Shown here piece after piece: positions 1 through 10,022 of a stretch of 39,810 nt of DNA. The stretch's first letter is position 1; every line of letters begins with the position of its first letter. A program made the position numbers and the translations under genes. The notes under the pieces are model-generated. The model made no database searches. It saw only the letters and a list, made by a program, of their open reading frames with translations, and was not told the origin of the DNA. Origin of the DNA: Haloarculaceae archaeon H-GB1-1 (GTDB lineage: Archaea; Halobacteriota; Halobacteria; Halobacteriales; Haloarculaceae); NCBI GenBank assembly GCA_029688825.1, contig JARUKX010000035.1, positions 1 through 39,810 of the forward strand. Direction: 5' to 3'.

Positions 1-1169
1 ACCTCGTCACCGGGGTCGTCGGTCACGTTCGCGACGGTCGGGAACGTCCAGATGGGGACCTCGCGGTCGGAGGTCGCCAGTTCGTCGCCCGTAGCGGGGT
101 CGAGGATGCGGACGCCGCCGGCGTTCGTCGTCGCGACCAGCTCCGAACTACCGTCGCCGGTGAGGTCACCGACGATGGGGGCGGGCGTGACGGCGTTGGC
201 CTCCGGGGCGAGTCGCGTTCGCCAGGCCTCGGTCCCGTTCGCGTCGACGGCGACGACGACGTTCCCCGGGACCCCGAGGTAGAGTTCGGGATGGCCGTCA
301 CCGTCGCCGTCGGTCGCCGCTCGCAGGGTCGGCGCTCCCTCGGTCTCGTAGGTCCATTCGACCGCTCTCGTGTCGCCGTCGAGCGCCCGGACGCCGTCGG
401 AGCCGGTGGCGAACACCTCCAGCGCCGGGTCGTCGTCGGCCTGTGCGACGGCTATCGCGTCCCCGCTCACGTCGGCCCGCCACGTCACGTCGCCGTCCGG
501 AGCGAGGAGGACGACGCCGTGATTGGTGCCGACGAGGACGTCACGGGTTCCGTCGGCGTCGACGTCCGCGACGACCGGCGCGGCCCACGTCGAGGACCCC
601 AGCGTCCGGTTCCACAGGACGGTCCCGTCGGCGCGACCGACCACGACGGTCCCGCGGATGTCGGCGCTGACGATCTCGGGGGTCGGCGCGTCGGTCAGGT
701 TCGCGACCGTCGGCCGACCGTAGCCGTAGGTCGTCAGTGGGAGGCGGGCCTGTTCGTGGCCGTCCTCGGCGGCGTAGACGACAGTCGCGTTCTCGGTGGT
801 CGCCGCGACGACCTCGCGTCGCCCGTCGCCGTCGACGTCGGCGATGGCCGGTTCGGTCAGCGCGTGGGTGAAGCAGTCCTCGGGCGGCACGGAGGCGCGC
901 CACTGCGTCGCGCCGCTCGCGGGGGAGAGCCGCGCGAGGGTACAGGAGTCGGGGCCGACTCGCTCCGCGCCGGGCACGGCCGCGACTGGGGCGACCACGA
1001 CGCCGCCGTCGGCCCCGACGGCGTGGTGATTGACCGTGTTGTTCCGTGCGGTATCGCTCACCCACGCTTCGGAGAGGGCACCGCCGGTGCCACCGACGAG
1101 GGCGACGGTCGCGACCCCGCCGAGCGCGAGGACGACCGCGAGCAGTACCGCGACGGTCCGGGTTCGCAT
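1..1169 (-). CDS. Exported FG-GAP/VCBS repeat (beta-propeller) protein, 3' end outside window
   Basis: The reading frame runs off the left edge, so only the first 389 codons are present. It opens with MRTRTVAVLLAVVLALGG, a signal peptide or membrane anchor, so the rest should lie outside the cell. The body repeats short blade units containing calcium-loop-like motifs: DVDGDGRREV, DVDADGTRDV, DGDGDGHPEL and DLTGDGSSEL. These are typical of FG-GAP/VCBS repeats and PQQ-like beta-propellers, which usually serve as surface adhesion or binding scaffolds; no enzymatic residues are visible. The start is the first Met of the hydrophobic leader. It is transcribed divergently from the membrane protein gene at 1253. 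The substrate or partner is unknown. Family confidence is good, function is open. Confidence 0.8.
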   Translation of the reverse strand, partial: MRTRTVAVLLAVVLALGGVATVALVGGTGGALSEAWVSDTARNNTVNHHAVGADGGVVVAPVAAVPGAERVGPDSCTLARLSPASGATQWRASVPPEDCFTHALTEPAIADVDGDGRREVVAATTENATVVYAAEDGHEQARLPLTTYGYGRPTVANLTDAPTPEIVSADIRGTVVVGRADGTVLWNRTLGSSTWAAPVVADVDADGTRDVLVGTNHGVVLLAPDGDVTWRADVSGDAIAVAQADDDPALEVFATGSDGVRALDGDTRAVEWTYETEGAPTLRAATDGDGDGHPELYLGVPGNVVVAVDANGTEAWRTRLAPEANAVTPAPIVGDLTGDGSSELVATTNAGGVRILDPATGDELATSDREVPIWTFPTVANVTDDPGDE

Positions 1170-1252
1170 CGGCCGCTCTACTCGGGACGCGCTCGTAAGG
1201 CTGTGGATTCGGTATCGGAGGGGCTTTTGTCGCGCTGTCCCTTCTCTCGCCA

Positions 1253-2635
1253 ATGCGCGTCCTCGTCCGTCGCGTGGTGGTGCTCGCCGTCATGCTCGCC
1301 CTCGTGGGCAGCGCTCGCGCGCACGAGGTCGCGGCCACGCGGTTCACCGCACCGGTGCCCTTATTAGTATTGTTCGCGGGCGCGGGCGCGACGGTCGCGG
1401 CGACCGCTGGCTGGCTGGGGTTCGCGGACGGCTCGGGCGTCCGGACCGCACCCCGCCGACTGCGCACGGTCGGTCCCGCGATGGCGTCGACACTTCGACT
1501 CGGCGTTCGCACCGCGTTCGTCGCCCTCGTCGTCGGAGCGCTCGTCCACGGCGTGGTTGGACCGAGCGCCGGCGCGGAGAACCTCGCGACGGTGTTCGTC
1601 TGGTCGGTCTGGCTCAAGGGACTCGGGCTGGTGGCCGTCCTCGTCGGGTCACCGTGGCGCGTCCTCTCGCCGTGGGAGACGGTGTACGACCTGCTCGTGA
1701 CCGTGGAAGGCGAGGATATCGCGCTCGTCGGAGACTATCCGTCGTGGCTCGGGTCGTGGCCGGCGCTGGCCGGGTTCGTCCTCGGCGTCGGCGTCGTGGA
1801 GAACCTCACCGTGATTCCTCGAACGCCGCGGCTGACCGTGGCCGTCGTGGCGGCGTACGCGCTCGCGATGGTCGGCGGCGGGGTGGCGTTCGGCCGGCCG
1901 TGGTTCCGCCACGCCGACGCCCTCGCGGTGCTCTACGACCTGCTCGGGCGGACAGCGCCGCTGTCGGTCGAATACAGTGGAGACGGGAGCGTCACCGTCG
2001 AGGCTCGGCCGCCGTGGCGGGGCTGTACGGACGCGGTCGTCGACGCGGGTGCAGTGGCGTTCGTCGTCGCCGCGGTGTACACCGTCTCCTTCGACGGCTA
2101 CACCGACACGCCCGAGTACCAGGCGGTGCTCGCCGCCGCTCGCGACCTCGCGGGGACGACGGCGGTCGCCGCAGTCGCGCTGTACCTGCTCGGACTGGTG
2201 GCCTTCCTCGCGAGCTACGGGCTGGCGTGCTGGCTCGTCGCGCGACTGGCCGGCGACGGGGACTGGCCGGGCGTCGCCCGCGCGTTCGCGCCGACGGTCG
2301 TCCCCATCGCCGCCGCCTACGAGGTCGCACACAACTACCCGTTCGTCGCCCGCTCGGCCGCGCAACTGCTCGCACTGTTCGGTCGACTCGTCACCGGGAC
2401 GCCCGTGGAGGCGGTCGCGCCGCTCTCGTGGCTCTCGGTGCCAGCGTTCTGGGGGTCGCAGGTCGCCCTCGTCGTCGGGGGCCACCTCGTCGCGGTCGTC
2501 GCCGCCCATCTGGTTGCGATCGATCGATACGGGTCGCTGACCGTCGCCCGCCGCGGGCACCTCCCCCTCGTCGTGGTGATGGTCGGCTACACGGTCCTCT
2601 CGCTGTGGATCGTCTCCCGACCGGTCGTCGCCTGA
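1253..2635 (+). CDS. Polytopic membrane protein of unknown function
   Basis: This 460-residue protein begins with a short positively charged stretch and hydrophobic leader (MRVLVRRVVVLAVMLALVG) followed by about ten hydrophobic segments, so it is an integral membrane protein. Recognisable but unassigned patches are SPWRVLSPWETVYDLL near residue 140 and EVAHNYPFVARS near residue 355, where the buried His and polar residues could bind a ligand or metal. No transporter or enzyme signature is seen. Its stop codon lies one base from the stop of the convergent halocyanin gene at 2637, so the two genes meet tail to tail. A link to copper or electron transfer is only suggested by that neighbour. Confidence 0.75.
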   Translation: MRVLVRRVVVLAVMLALVGSARAHEVAATRFTAPVPLLVLFAGAGATVAATAGWLGFADGSGVRTAPRRLRTVGPAMASTLRLGVRTAFVALVVGALVHGVVGPSAGAENLATVFVWSVWLKGLGLVAVLVGSPWRVLSPWETVYDLLVTVEGEDIALVGDYPSWLGSWPALAGFVLGVGVVENLTVIPRTPRLTVAVVAAYALAMVGGGVAFGRPWFRHADALAVLYDLLGRTAPLSVEYSGDGSVTVEARPPWRGCTDAVVDAGAVAFVVAAVYTVSFDGYTDTPEYQAVLAAARDLAGTTAVAAVALYLLGLVAFLASYGLACWLVARLAGDGDWPGVARAFAPTVVPIAAAYEVAHNYPFVARSAAQLLALFGRLVTGTPVEAVAPLSWLSVPAFWGSQVALVVGGHLVAVVAAHLVAIDRYGSLTVARRGHLPLVVVMVGYTVLSLWIVSRPVVA

Positions 2636-2636
2636 C

Positions 2637-3065
2637 TCAGTAGCCGCCGCCACCGCTGGATCCGCCGAGCGGGTCGGAGATGGTCGCGTCGCCGACGGCC
2701 ACTTTCATGCTCATGCCAGTGAGGTCCGCCGAGCCGTGGAAGCGACAGTAGACGTCGTAGACGCCGTCGGCCTCGAAGGGATGGCTGGTCGACGCACCGC
2801 CGGGGACGGTCGCGTCGAGCGACCAGTTGTCGGAGGCGGCCGTCACGGTGTGGTCCGTGCTGTCGTCGTTGGTCCACGTCACGGTGGCTCCCGACTCGAC
2901 GGCGACGTTCCGCGGGTCGAACTGCGAGTCCGTCATCGAGACGCTCGTCGTCTCGACGACCTGGTCGCCATTCCCGCCATTCCCGCCACTCCCGCCGCCC
3001 GAACAGCCTGCGACCTGCGTCGTTGCGAGGAACGTCCCCGTCGCCAAGAACGTGCGTCGGTCCAT
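2637..3065 (-). CDS. Halocyanin-like type 1 (blue) copper lipoprotein
   Basis: The 142-residue protein starts MDRRTFLATG, a twin-arginine export signal, followed by a lipobox ending VAGC with the lipidated Cys at residue 21. A Gly/Ser/Asn linker then leads to one cupredoxin domain. The likely copper ligands are His72 in TDHTVTA, Cys107 and His110 in YCRFH, and Met118 in TGMSM. Halocyanins are membrane-anchored electron carriers on the outer face of the haloarchaeal membrane. The C-terminus ends in a Gly-rich tail. The spacing from His110 to Met118 is longer than the usual four residues in plastocyanins, so the site geometry may differ. Divergent from the histidine kinase gene at 3200. Confidence 0.9.
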   Translation of the reverse strand: MDRRTFLATGTFLATTQVAGCSGGGSGGNGGNGDQVVETTSVSMTDSQFDPRNVAVESGATVTWTNDDSTDHTVTAASDNWSLDATVPGGASTSHPFEADGVYDVYCRFHGSADLTGMSMKVAVGDATISDPLGGSSGGGGY

Positions 3066-3199
3066 AGGACACCCGTACGCACCACCGGCACATCGTTCTG
3101 TGGGTATTGTTCACCTCTATCACACGACTGCTCGGTCCAGCTATCACGCGGGAAAATTCGGCAAGAAGTGTTTTCCCCTCCGTCGTCGATGTGGCCGCT

Positions 3200-5518
3200 A
3201 TGGCTTCACAGGTCGAACAGTACGGAGCGTTCGACGCCTCTCCGCAGCCCATTCTCGTGTTCGAAACCGAGACGGGGGCGCTGGTGGACGCGAACGCTGC
3301 GGCGGCGGACCTGCTCGACTACTCCGCCGAGGAACTGGCGTCGCAGTCAGTCGCGACGCTGGGACTCGACCCCGAGCGCGTTCGAGCGGCGCTCGACGGG
3401 AGGGCTGAGACGGATCGCTGGTCGCTCGACGGTGCGGACGGGAACGTACGTCACGTGACCGCCACCATCCGGCAGAGCGGCGGCGACGGGGACGCTCACA
3501 CCCTCGCGTTCCTTCGCCCCAGCGCCGCGGTCGGAGACGAGGAGTTCGCCACCGCCGGCTATTCGACCCAGCAGGCACTCACCGAACTCACGACCCACAC
3601 GGACGACGTGCTCTGGCTCTACACCGCCAACTGGCAGGAGCTGCTGTTCGTCAACGACGCCTACGAGGAGGTCTTCGGCCAGCCCGCCGACCAACTTCGG
3701 AACGACCCGATGGCACTCCTCGAGGCGATTCACCCCGACGACCACGACGCCGTTCTCGCCGCGATGGAACGACTCTCTGCTGGCGAGTCGGCCCAGATCG
3801 AATTCCGGGTGGGCCCCACCGAGAACTTCGAGCGGTGGGTGTGGGTCGAGGCCCAGCCCATCTTCGAGGACGGGGAGGTCGTCCGCATCGGCGGCTATAC
3901 GCGGGACGTCACCGACCGGAAACGCCGGGAGAACCTCCTGGAGGAGACGCGCGAACGGTTGTCAGTCCTCCACGAGTCGGCCCCGGACGCCGTCATCGCA
4001 GCCGACGTCGAGAGCGGCGAACTCGTACAGGTCAACGGTGCGGCCGAGGCCCTGTTCGGACGCAACCGCGACGACCTCCTCGGAAGTTCCTTCACGACGC
4101 TCCACCCCGCCGAGGAGACCGAGCGATACGTCGCGCTGTTCGAACGACACGTCGAGAACGCTGCGCAATCCACCTTCTCTCAGTTCGACGACGGTTCGTG
4201 GGTGTCCGCCGTCACGGGCGACGGCGAGCGCGTCCCCGTCGAGATAAACGCTCGGACCATCGAACTCGACGGTCGCCCCACCGTCTACGCCATCTTCCGG
4301 GACGTCTCCGAACGCAAACGAACACAGGAGCAGTTCGAGGCACTCACCGAGATGGCTCGCGAACTCGTCGAGGTGGAGACGCGCGCGGAGGCGTTCGACG
4401 TCGCCACGCGGACTGTGGAGGCCCACCTGGGGTACCAGTTCGCGGCCGTGTGGACGCCCACCGACGACGGACTGACGGTCAGTTCGATGGGTGACCGGGC
4501 GACCGAACTCGTCGACGGTTTCCTCGACCTCTCTCACCCGAGGGGAAGCCCCGTCTGGGAGGTGTTCGAGGCCGGAGCAGTGAGGGAGGTCCCCGAGGTC
4601 GGCGAGGATTTCACCGCGACCGACGCCCCCGTCGAGTCGATGTTGTTGGTCCCGCTGGAGGACCACGGCATCCTGACCATCGCGGCAGAGACCGACGATT
4701 CGTTCGACGAGGTGGCGGTCCACCTGGCGACCATCCTCGGCGGGCACCTCACCGCCGTCCTCGACCGCCTCGACCAGGAGCGGGAACTGGAGGGCTACCG
4801 GACGGAGCTCGAACGCTCCAACGAGAGCCTCCAGCAGTTCGCCTACATCGCCTCCCACGACCTGCAGGAGCCGCTCCGCATGGTCTCCAGCTACGTCGAC
4901 CTGCTGGCGATGGAGTACGAGGACGAACTCGACGAGGAGGCGAGCGAGTACGTCGAGTTCGCGGTCGACGGAGCCGAGCGCATGCGGAGCATGATCGACG
5001 CGTTGCTGGAGTACTCCCGCGTTCAGACGCGGGCGAGCGAGTTCGAGCCGGTCGACATGGAAGCCGTCGTCGAGGGGGCGGTCCAGTCGCTGTCGCTCAT
5101 GATAGACGAGCGCGACGCGACCGTCGACGTCGAGTCACTGCCGACCGTGACGGGCGACCACGACCAGCTCGGACAGGTCGTCCAGAACCTCGTGAAGAAC
5201 GCTCTCGAACACGCGGGCGACGAGCCACCCACGGTCCGGATCTCGGTCGCGGAGACCGACGGTGCCTACCGCTTCGCCGTGGCCGACGACGGCGTCGGCA
5301 TCCCCGAGAGCCGACAGGAGACCATCTTCGACATCTTCCAGAGCGACGCCGCCACCAGAGACGGAACCGGTATCGGGCTCGCCGTCTGCGAGCGAATCGT
5401 CACCCGTCACGGCGGCGACATCTGGGTGGAGTCGACGCCCGGCACAGGGGCAACGTTTTACTTCACGCTCCCGAGTTCCGACCAAGTGTCACCGGGAGGA
5501 GTTTACAATGACGACTGA
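3200..5518 (+). CDS. Multi-PAS, GAF histidine kinase (soluble)
   Basis: A 772-residue kinase without membrane segments, so it probably senses an intracellular signal. Domains in order: PAS at about 1-100 ([14 protein letters not shown]), PAS at about 125-245 ending [11 protein letters not shown] at about 250-375 ending [11 protein letters not shown] at about 380-525, then the HisKA helix with phospho-acceptor His553 in IASHDLQEP. The ATP-binding domain follows, with N-box [11 protein letters not shown]1 DDGVGIP and G2 GTGIGLAV. I chose the ATG at 3200 because PAS homology begins soon after it; an upstream in-frame GTG/ATG would add 31 unlike residues. An AT-rich box lies near 3167. The stop overlaps the response regulator start by 11 bases. 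Confidence 0.9.
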   Translation: MASQVEQYGAFDASPQPILVFETETGALVDANAAAADLLDYSAEELASQSVATLGLDPERVRAALDGRAETDRWSLDGADGNVRHVTATIRQSGGDGDAHTLAFLRPSAAVGDEEFATAGYSTQQALTELTTHTDDVLWLYTANWQELLFVNDAYEEVFGQPADQLRNDPMALLEAIHPDDHDAVLAAMERLSAGESAQIEFRVGPTENFERWVWVEAQPIFEDGEVVRIGGYTRDVTDRKRRENLLEETRERLSVLHESAPDAVIAADVESGELVQVNGAAEALFGRNRDDLLGSSFTTLHPAEETERYVALFERHVENAAQSTFSQFDDGSWVSAVTGDGERVPVEINARTIELDGRPTVYAIFRDVSERKRTQEQFEALTEMARELVEVETRAEAFDVATRTVEAHLGYQFAAVWTPTDDGLTVSSMGDRATELVDGFLDLSHPRGSPVWEVFEAGAVREVPEVGEDFTATDAPVESMLLVPLEDHGILTIAAETDDSFDEVAVHLATILGGHLTAVLDRLDQERELEGYRTELERSNESLQQFAYIASHDLQEPLRMVSSYVDLLAMEYEDELDEEASEYVEFAVDGAERMRSMIDALLEYSRVQTRASEFEPVDMEAVVEGAVQSLSLMIDERDATVDVESLPTVTGDHDQLGQVVQNLVKNALEHAGDEPPTVRISVAETDGAYRFAVADDGVGIPESRQETIFDIFQSDAATRDGTGIGLAVCERIVTRHGGDIWVESTPGTGATFYFTLPSSDQVSPGGVYNDD

Positions 5519-5960
5519 GTCTGAATCCAACCCCAAACCCATCGAGATCTTGCTCGCCGAGGACAACCCCGGAGACGTCAAGCTCACCGAGAAGGCGTTC
5601 GAACAGGGCCACGTCTACAACAACCTCAACGTCGTCACTGACGGGGTCGAGGCGATGGCGTATCTCCACGGTGAGGGCGAATACGCCGACAGACCGCGCC
5701 CGGACCTGATACTGCTCGACCTCAACATGCCGCGCATGGACGGGACCGAGGTCCTCGAAGAGATCAAATCGGATCCCGATCTGCGGCGCATTCCAGTCGT
5801 CGTGCTGACCAGTTCGGACGCCGAGGAGGACATCGCGAAGTCCTACGACCTGCACGCAAACGCGTACCTGACCAAGCCGGTCGACTTCGACGGCTTTCTG
5901 GACGTCATCGAGCGCATCGAGGACTTCTGGCTCTCGGTCGTCAAGATCTCGCGGGAGTGA
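5508..5960 (+). CDS. Single-domain response regulator (Rcp1-like)
   Basis: A 150-residue stand-alone receiver domain. The acidic pocket is AEDNPGD, the phospho-acceptor is Asp71 in LLDLNMP, the switch Thr/Ser is in VVLTSS, and the conserved Lys is in LTKPVDF. The insertion after the first helix and the C-terminal [10 protein letters not shown] helix resemble cyanobacterial Rcp1-type regulators, which have no DNA-binding output and work through protein contact. The ATG is preceded by a good Shine-Dalgarno sequence (gggagga, seven bases upstream) and overlaps the kinase gene by 11 bases, so the pair is probably translationally coupled. The kinase at 3200 is its likely phosphodonor. Confidence 0.92.
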   Translation: MTTESESNPKPIEILLAEDNPGDVKLTEKAFEQGHVYNNLNVVTDGVEAMAYLHGEGEYADRPRPDLILLDLNMPRMDGTEVLEEIKSDPDLRRIPVVVLTSSDAEEDIAKSYDLHANAYLTKPVDFDGFLDVIERIEDFWLSVVKISRE

Positions 5961-5962
5961 CC

Positions 5963-7036
5963 ATGGCAGCCACCGACGAACTCCACGTGTTGCTGGTCGA
6001 GGACAACCCCGGCGACGCGAAACTGTTTCGTCACTACGTCCAGCAGGCGACCGCCGAGGGATTCGCGGGCGTCGGCACGGTCGTCCACGACGATTCGCTG
6101 ACCGACGCGCAGGCGTCGCTCGCCGACCGGCAGTTCGACGTCGTCTTCCTCGACCTCGGCCTCCCGGAGAGTTCCGGCCTCGAAACGCTGCACCGCATGC
6201 TCGACCACACTGCGGACACGCCCATCGTGGTCCTCACGGGACTGGACGACCACGAGATCGCCGTCGAGGCCATCCAGACCGGTGCGCAGGACTACCTCGT
6301 CAAGGGCGACATCGACGGTGGGACGCTCACGCGGTCGTTGCGCTACGCCATCGAACGAGCGAAACACGAGCGAAAGCTCCAGCGGCAGACCGAGCGCATG
6401 GAGTTCTTCAACTCCATCCTGCGTCACGACATGCTCAACGGGATGAGCGTCATCCGGGCACGCGCGGAGATGCTGGACGAGCGACTCGACGGCGAGAACG
6501 GCGAGTACGCCGAGACCATCGTCCGCTGGAGCGACGACATCATCGACCTCACGCGGAAGGTCCGGCGCGTCCTCGACACCATCGCCGAGGAGTACGATCC
6601 CGAACTGACCGTCGAGGACCTCTCGGCGGTCGTCGCCTCGGAGGCCGAGCGCGTCTCGCTGATGGACGATTCTGTGACCGTCGAGACCGACCTGCAAGAC
6701 ACCGTTCGCGTGCGTGCCGACGACCTGCTCTCGGAGGTGGTCGGCAACGTGCTGTCGAACGCCATCGACCACAGCGACGGTGCAGAGCACCTGATTCGAG
6801 TCTCCGTCGAGGAGGGGCCGAAGTGGGTGACGCTGACCATCGCCGACGACGGGCCGGGAATCGACGTCGAGGATGCGGACCGCATCTTCGGACGCGGCGT
6901 CACCGACGACACGACGGCCGGCTCCGGGTTCGGGCTGTACTTCGTCGCCTCCATGCTGGAGGCCTACGGCGGCGACGTGGACGCCTACAACGACGAGCGC
7001 GGAGCCGTCTTCGAACTCACCTTCCCCGCCGCCTGA
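5963..7036 (+). CDS. Receiver-histidine kinase hybrid
   Basis: A 357-residue protein with an N-terminal receiver domain (acidic pocket VEDNPGD, phospho-acceptor Asp64 in FLDLGLP, conserved Lys in YLVKGDI), followed by a dimerisation helix with His155 in LRHDMLNG. An HATPase_c domain follows (N-box NVLSNAIDH, G1 DDGPGID, G2 GSGFGLYF). This inverse order, receiver before kinase, is common in haloarchaea and suggests a phosphorelay in which the receiver controls the kinase. The ATG at 5963 is chosen; a GTG at 5957 overlapping the previous stop would add two residues. It is the last gene of the signalling operon and is followed directly by a long inverted repeat. Confidence 0.9.
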   Translation: MAATDELHVLLVEDNPGDAKLFRHYVQQATAEGFAGVGTVVHDDSLTDAQASLADRQFDVVFLDLGLPESSGLETLHRMLDHTADTPIVVLTGLDDHEIAVEAIQTGAQDYLVKGDIDGGTLTRSLRYAIERAKHERKLQRQTERMEFFNSILRHDMLNGMSVIRARAEMLDERLDGENGEYAETIVRWSDDIIDLTRKVRRVLDTIAEEYDPELTVEDLSAVVASEAERVSLMDDSVTVETDLQDTVRVRADDLLSEVVGNVLSNAIDHSDGAEHLIRVSVEEGPKWVTLTIADDGPGIDVEDADRIFGRGVTDDTTAGSGFGLYFVASMLEAYGGDVDAYNDERGAVFELTFPAA

Positions 7037-7117
7037 TAGTGTTTACTGTAAGTCAGTACCGGTCGGTCTGCCGAACGGGGTGGCAGACCGCCGGTACATC
7101 GTTACAGCAATCACTAT
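7036..7117. repeat. 82-bp imperfect inverted repeat behind the signalling operon
   Basis: The left arm (7036-7072) and right arm (7082-7117) pair in blocks: atagtg/cactat, ctgtaa/ttacag, gtaccgg/ccggtac and cggtctgcc/ggcagaccg. The first three blocks are separated by two unpaired four-base positions on each side and one single-base bulge lies in the inner stem. The loop is nine bases. The repeat starts on the last base of the hybrid kinase stop codon. It could form a transcript hairpin that ends or protects the operon mRNA, or be a small degenerate insertion. Archaeal termination normally uses T-tracts, none of which are evident here. Confidence 0.8.
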
Positions 7118-7168
7118 GACCGGCCGGAGTCAGAACCTCTTTGCGCACGTGCGGTCTACGGTCCCCCC

Positions 7169-7984
7169 ATGACCACCCTCGCCGACGCGGACTGGCGGCT
7201 GATTCGCGAGGAGGCCCGCGACGGCCCGATGAACATGGCGCTCGACGAGATCGCCGCCGAGACCGCGGCCGACGGCGGCCCCCGAACGGTCCGCGTCTAC
7301 CGCTGGGACCCCAGCACGCTCTCGCTGGGCTACCACCAGGACCCCACCACCATCGACTGGGAGCACTGCGACCGCACCGACGTCACCGTCACCCGCCGGC
7401 CGACCGGCGGCGGGGCCATCTACCACGACAACTACGGCGACATCTCCTACTCCATCATCGCGCCCGCCGACGAGTTGCCGGGCGACCTCATGGACTGCTA
7501 CGCGCTGCTCTGCCAGCCCGTCCTCGACGCCTTCGAACGCATGGGCGTGAGCGCGGACTTCGCCGACGAGGAACAGCCCGAGATCCACGAGCCGGCGTGT
7601 TACCTGCGGGAGCTACACCCCGCCCACGACGTGGTGACCGACGACGGCCGGAAGATCAGCGGCAACGCCCAGTACCGCCAGAAGGACGCCGTCATCCAGC
7701 ACGGCTCGCTCACCTACGACCGCGCGGTGCGGCGCCACCTCGACTGTTTCACCGACCACGGCGTCTCCCCCTCGACGTTCCGCGACCGCGTCACGGGCGT
7801 CACCGAGTACGTCGACCTCGACAGGGAGGCGGCGGTCGGCATCCTCGAAACCACGCTCGCGGAGTTCACCGACGCCGTCGTCGGCTCCTGGACGGACGAC
7901 GAGCTCGACCGCGCCCGAGAGCGCGCCCGCGAGAAGTTCGGGACCGACGCCTGGACCCGCCACCGAGAAGTGCCCGAACGGTAG
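7169..7984 (+). CDS. Lipoate-protein ligase A / octanoyltransferase family protein
   Basis: This 271-residue protein has the BPL_LplA_LipB fold. N-terminal DGPMNMALDE is the conserved start of the family. The motif RRPTGGGAIYHD (near residues 75-86) forms the lipoate pocket, and GRKISGNAQYRQ carries the conserved lysine near residue 155. It attaches lipoate or octanoate to E2 or GcvH subunits of 2-oxoacid dehydrogenases or the glycine cleavage system in the cytoplasm. A Cys in EPACYLRE near residue 144 could serve as the acyl-Cys of a LipM-type octanoyltransferase, so the ligase and transferase alternatives cannot be separated here. The start is the first ATG after a short leader. Confidence 0.88.
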   Translation: MTTLADADWRLIREEARDGPMNMALDEIAAETAADGGPRTVRVYRWDPSTLSLGYHQDPTTIDWEHCDRTDVTVTRRPTGGGAIYHDNYGDISYSIIAPADELPGDLMDCYALLCQPVLDAFERMGVSADFADEEQPEIHEPACYLRELHPAHDVVTDDGRKISGNAQYRQKDAVIQHGSLTYDRAVRRHLDCFTDHGVSPSTFRDRVTGVTEYVDLDREAAVGILETTLAEFTDAVVGSWTDDELDRARERAREKFGTDAWTRHREVPER

Positions 7985-8050
7985 GCACAGCCTCCAGTAG
8001 CGCTCCGTTTGGCAACAACACTAAGGGTTCTGGTCACCCCCGTTCCATCG

Positions 8051-8284
8051 ATGGATCTGCTCCCACCCGACGTCGAACTCTCGGAGCTTCGGTACCGCGT
8101 CGGGCTGACGGCGACGTTCTTCCTCGCCGGGGCGTTCGCGGCGCTGGTGGGCGCGATCGGCGTCGTCGTGGAGTACACGCTTTCGCCGTTCCAGACCGTC
8201 GGCTTCTACCTCGTCGTCGCCGTCGTCCTCTCGCTCGCAGGTGGGTACCTCCTCCGCAAGTACCTCGAAATCGTCCGCGAGTAG
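8051..8284 (+). CDS. Small two-helix membrane protein
   Basis: A 77-residue protein starting MDLLPPDVELSELRYRVG with two hydrophobic helices (about residues 18-40 and 48-68) and a short charged tail RKYLEIVRE. I see no catalytic motif. The ATG at 8051 is preferred over an upstream start at 8009 because the coding pattern and the charged N-terminus begin here. It lies between the lipoate ligase gene and the endonuclease IV gene on the same strand. Its function is unknown; small proteins of this layout are common and conserved in haloarchaea. Confidence 0.75.
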   Translation: MDLLPPDVELSELRYRVGLTATFFLAGAFAALVGAIGVVVEYTLSPFQTVGFYLVVAVVLSLAGGYLLRKYLEIVRE

Positions 8285-8335
8285 GGCCAGCACACTCCGA
8301 CACCACTATGGGGGCCCACCTCCACCAGGGCGTGT

Positions 8336-9172
8336 ATGAGTTTCCGCGTCGGAGCACACACGTCCATCGCCGGCGGCGTCTACAACGCCGTCGAAGAGCA
8401 ACTGGAGTACGGCGGCACCTGCGGACAGATCTTCTCGCACTCGCCGCAGGTCTGGCAGGACCCCAACGTCGGCGACGACGAAGCCGAACAGTTCCGCGAA
8501 CTGAGTGAGGAACACGACGTCGGCCCGTGGGTCATCCACTCCTCGTACCTCGTCAATCTCTGTACGCCCAAAAACGACCTGCGCGAGAAGTCCATCGACG
8601 CCATGCAGAAGGAGGTCGAGGCCGCCGACAAGCTCGGCGTGGAGTACGTCAACGTCCACCTCGGCGCACACACCGGTGCGGGCGTCGAGGGCGGGCTAGA
8701 CAACGCCGCCAGCGCGCTCGACGAACTGGACATCCCCGACGGCGTCACCGTCCTCATCGAGTCCGACGCCGGCAGCGGCACGAAGCTCGGCGGCGACTTC
8801 GAACACCTCGCCGAGGTGCTCGCCCGCTCCGAGCAGGACCTCGACGTCTGTCTCGACACCGCGCACATGTTCGCCGCGGGCTACGACCTCTCCACCCCCG
8901 AGGGCGTCGAAGACACCATCGCCGAGTTCGACGACGTGGTCGGGCTGGAGCATCTCCAGTGCATCCACCTCAACGACTCCAAACACGAGTGCGGCACGAA
9001 CAAGGACGAACACGCCCACGTCGGCGAAGGTCTCATCGGCGAGGACGGCATGCGCGCCATCCTGACCCACGAGGACCTCCACGACGTTCCGTTCGTCCTC
9101 GAAACGCCCACCGAGGACGGCAAGAGCTTCGCGTGGAACGTCGAGCGAGCGACCGAACTGGCCGACGAGTAG
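8336..9172 (+). CDS. nfo: Endonuclease IV (AP endonuclease)
   Basis: A 278-residue TIM-barrel enzyme that cuts DNA 5' to abasic sites in base excision repair. Zinc-ligand motifs of the family are in order: [10 protein letters not shown] at the N-terminus, [56 protein letters not shown] and FVLETP. All the His, Glu and Asp ligands of the trinuclear zinc centre appear to be present. The length matches bacterial Nfo at about 280 residues. The ATG lies about 50 bases behind the previous gene, so it may have its own promoter. Confident assignment. Confidence 0.96.
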   Translation: MSFRVGAHTSIAGGVYNAVEEQLEYGGTCGQIFSHSPQVWQDPNVGDDEAEQFRELSEEHDVGPWVIHSSYLVNLCTPKNDLREKSIDAMQKEVEAADKLGVEYVNVHLGAHTGAGVEGGLDNAASALDELDIPDGVTVLIESDAGSGTKLGGDFEHLAEVLARSEQDLDVCLDTAHMFAAGYDLSTPEGVEDTIAEFDDVVGLEHLQCIHLNDSKHECGTNKDEHAHVGEGLIGEDGMRAILTHEDLHDVPFVLETPTEDGKSFAWNVERATELADE

Positions 9173-9215
9173 CGCAATCGCGGCGTTTTTGCGACCCCAC
9201 CGAGTACCGGAGCCC

Positions 9216-10004
9216 GTGCGACAGTTCAGCGCCGAGTACCTCGACGCCACCCGCGAGGGGATGTGGGCGGATTCGCGGGCGGCGCTCGACCCGCTCGAAC
9301 TCGATTCCCACGAGCGCGTGCTCGACGTGGGCTGCGGGACGGGCGAACTCACGCGCGTCCTGCGCGAGGAGACCGACGGGACCGTCGTGGGCGCGGACGT
9401 CGACCCCCGATTGCTGGCCCACGCCGACCCGCCGGTCGTCCAGGCCGACGCCCTCTCGCTGCCGTTCCCCGACGATACGTTCGACCTGGTGGTGTGTCAG
9501 GCGCTGCTCATCAACCTCCCCGACCCCGCCGCCGCGGTCCGGGAGTTCGCCCGCGTCTCGACGACCCTCGTCGCCGCCGTCGAACCCGACAACGGCGCGG
9601 TGACGGTCGACTCCACCGTCGAGAGCGAACCACCGCTCGCCCGGCGGGCGCGGACGCGCTACCTCGACGGCGTGGAGACGGACGTGACGCTCGGGGCCGA
9701 CGCCGCCGACGCCTTCGCCGACGCCGGGCTGACCGACGTGCGAACGCGGCGGTACGACCAGGAGCGGACCATCGCCCCGCCGTACTCCCAGCGGGCGCTC
9801 GACGCCGCGAAGCGGAAGGTCACGGGCGCGGGACTGGGCGACGACCGCGAGACCATCATGGCCGGCGCGACGACGCCCGAGGAGTTCGACCGCCTCCGGA
9901 GCGAGTGGCGGGCGATGGGTCGGGACGTCGTCGACCAGATGCAGACCGGCGAGTACCGCCGCACCGAGACGGTCCCCTTCTTCGTCACGGTCGGTCGGGT
10001 TTGA
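9216..10004 (+). CDS. Class I SAM-dependent methyltransferase
   Basis: A 262-residue protein with the Rossmann methyltransferase core: motif I VLDVGCGTGELTRVL near residues 30-44, an acidic residue at the end of strand 2 (GADVDP), then the motif FDLVVCQALLINLPDP. The substrate cannot be read from the sequence. A GTG at 9216 starts MRQFSAEYL and is preferred to a TTG at 9189, which lies inside the AT-rich promoter-like box (gcgttttt, about 30 bases upstream). It follows the endonuclease IV gene on the same strand but has its own promoter-like sequence. Confidence 0.82.
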   Translation: MRQFSAEYLDATREGMWADSRAALDPLELDSHERVLDVGCGTGELTRVLREETDGTVVGADVDPRLLAHADPPVVQADALSLPFPDDTFDLVVCQALLINLPDPAAAVREFARVSTTLVAAVEPDNGAVTVDSTVESEPPLARRARTRYLDGVETDVTLGADAADAFADAGLTDVRTRRYDQERTIAPPYSQRALDAAKRKVTGAGLGDDRETIMAGATTPEEFDRLRSEWRAMGRDVVDQMQTGEYRRTETVPFFVTVGRV

Positions 10005-10022
10005 GACAGGGGATTCCGAACG

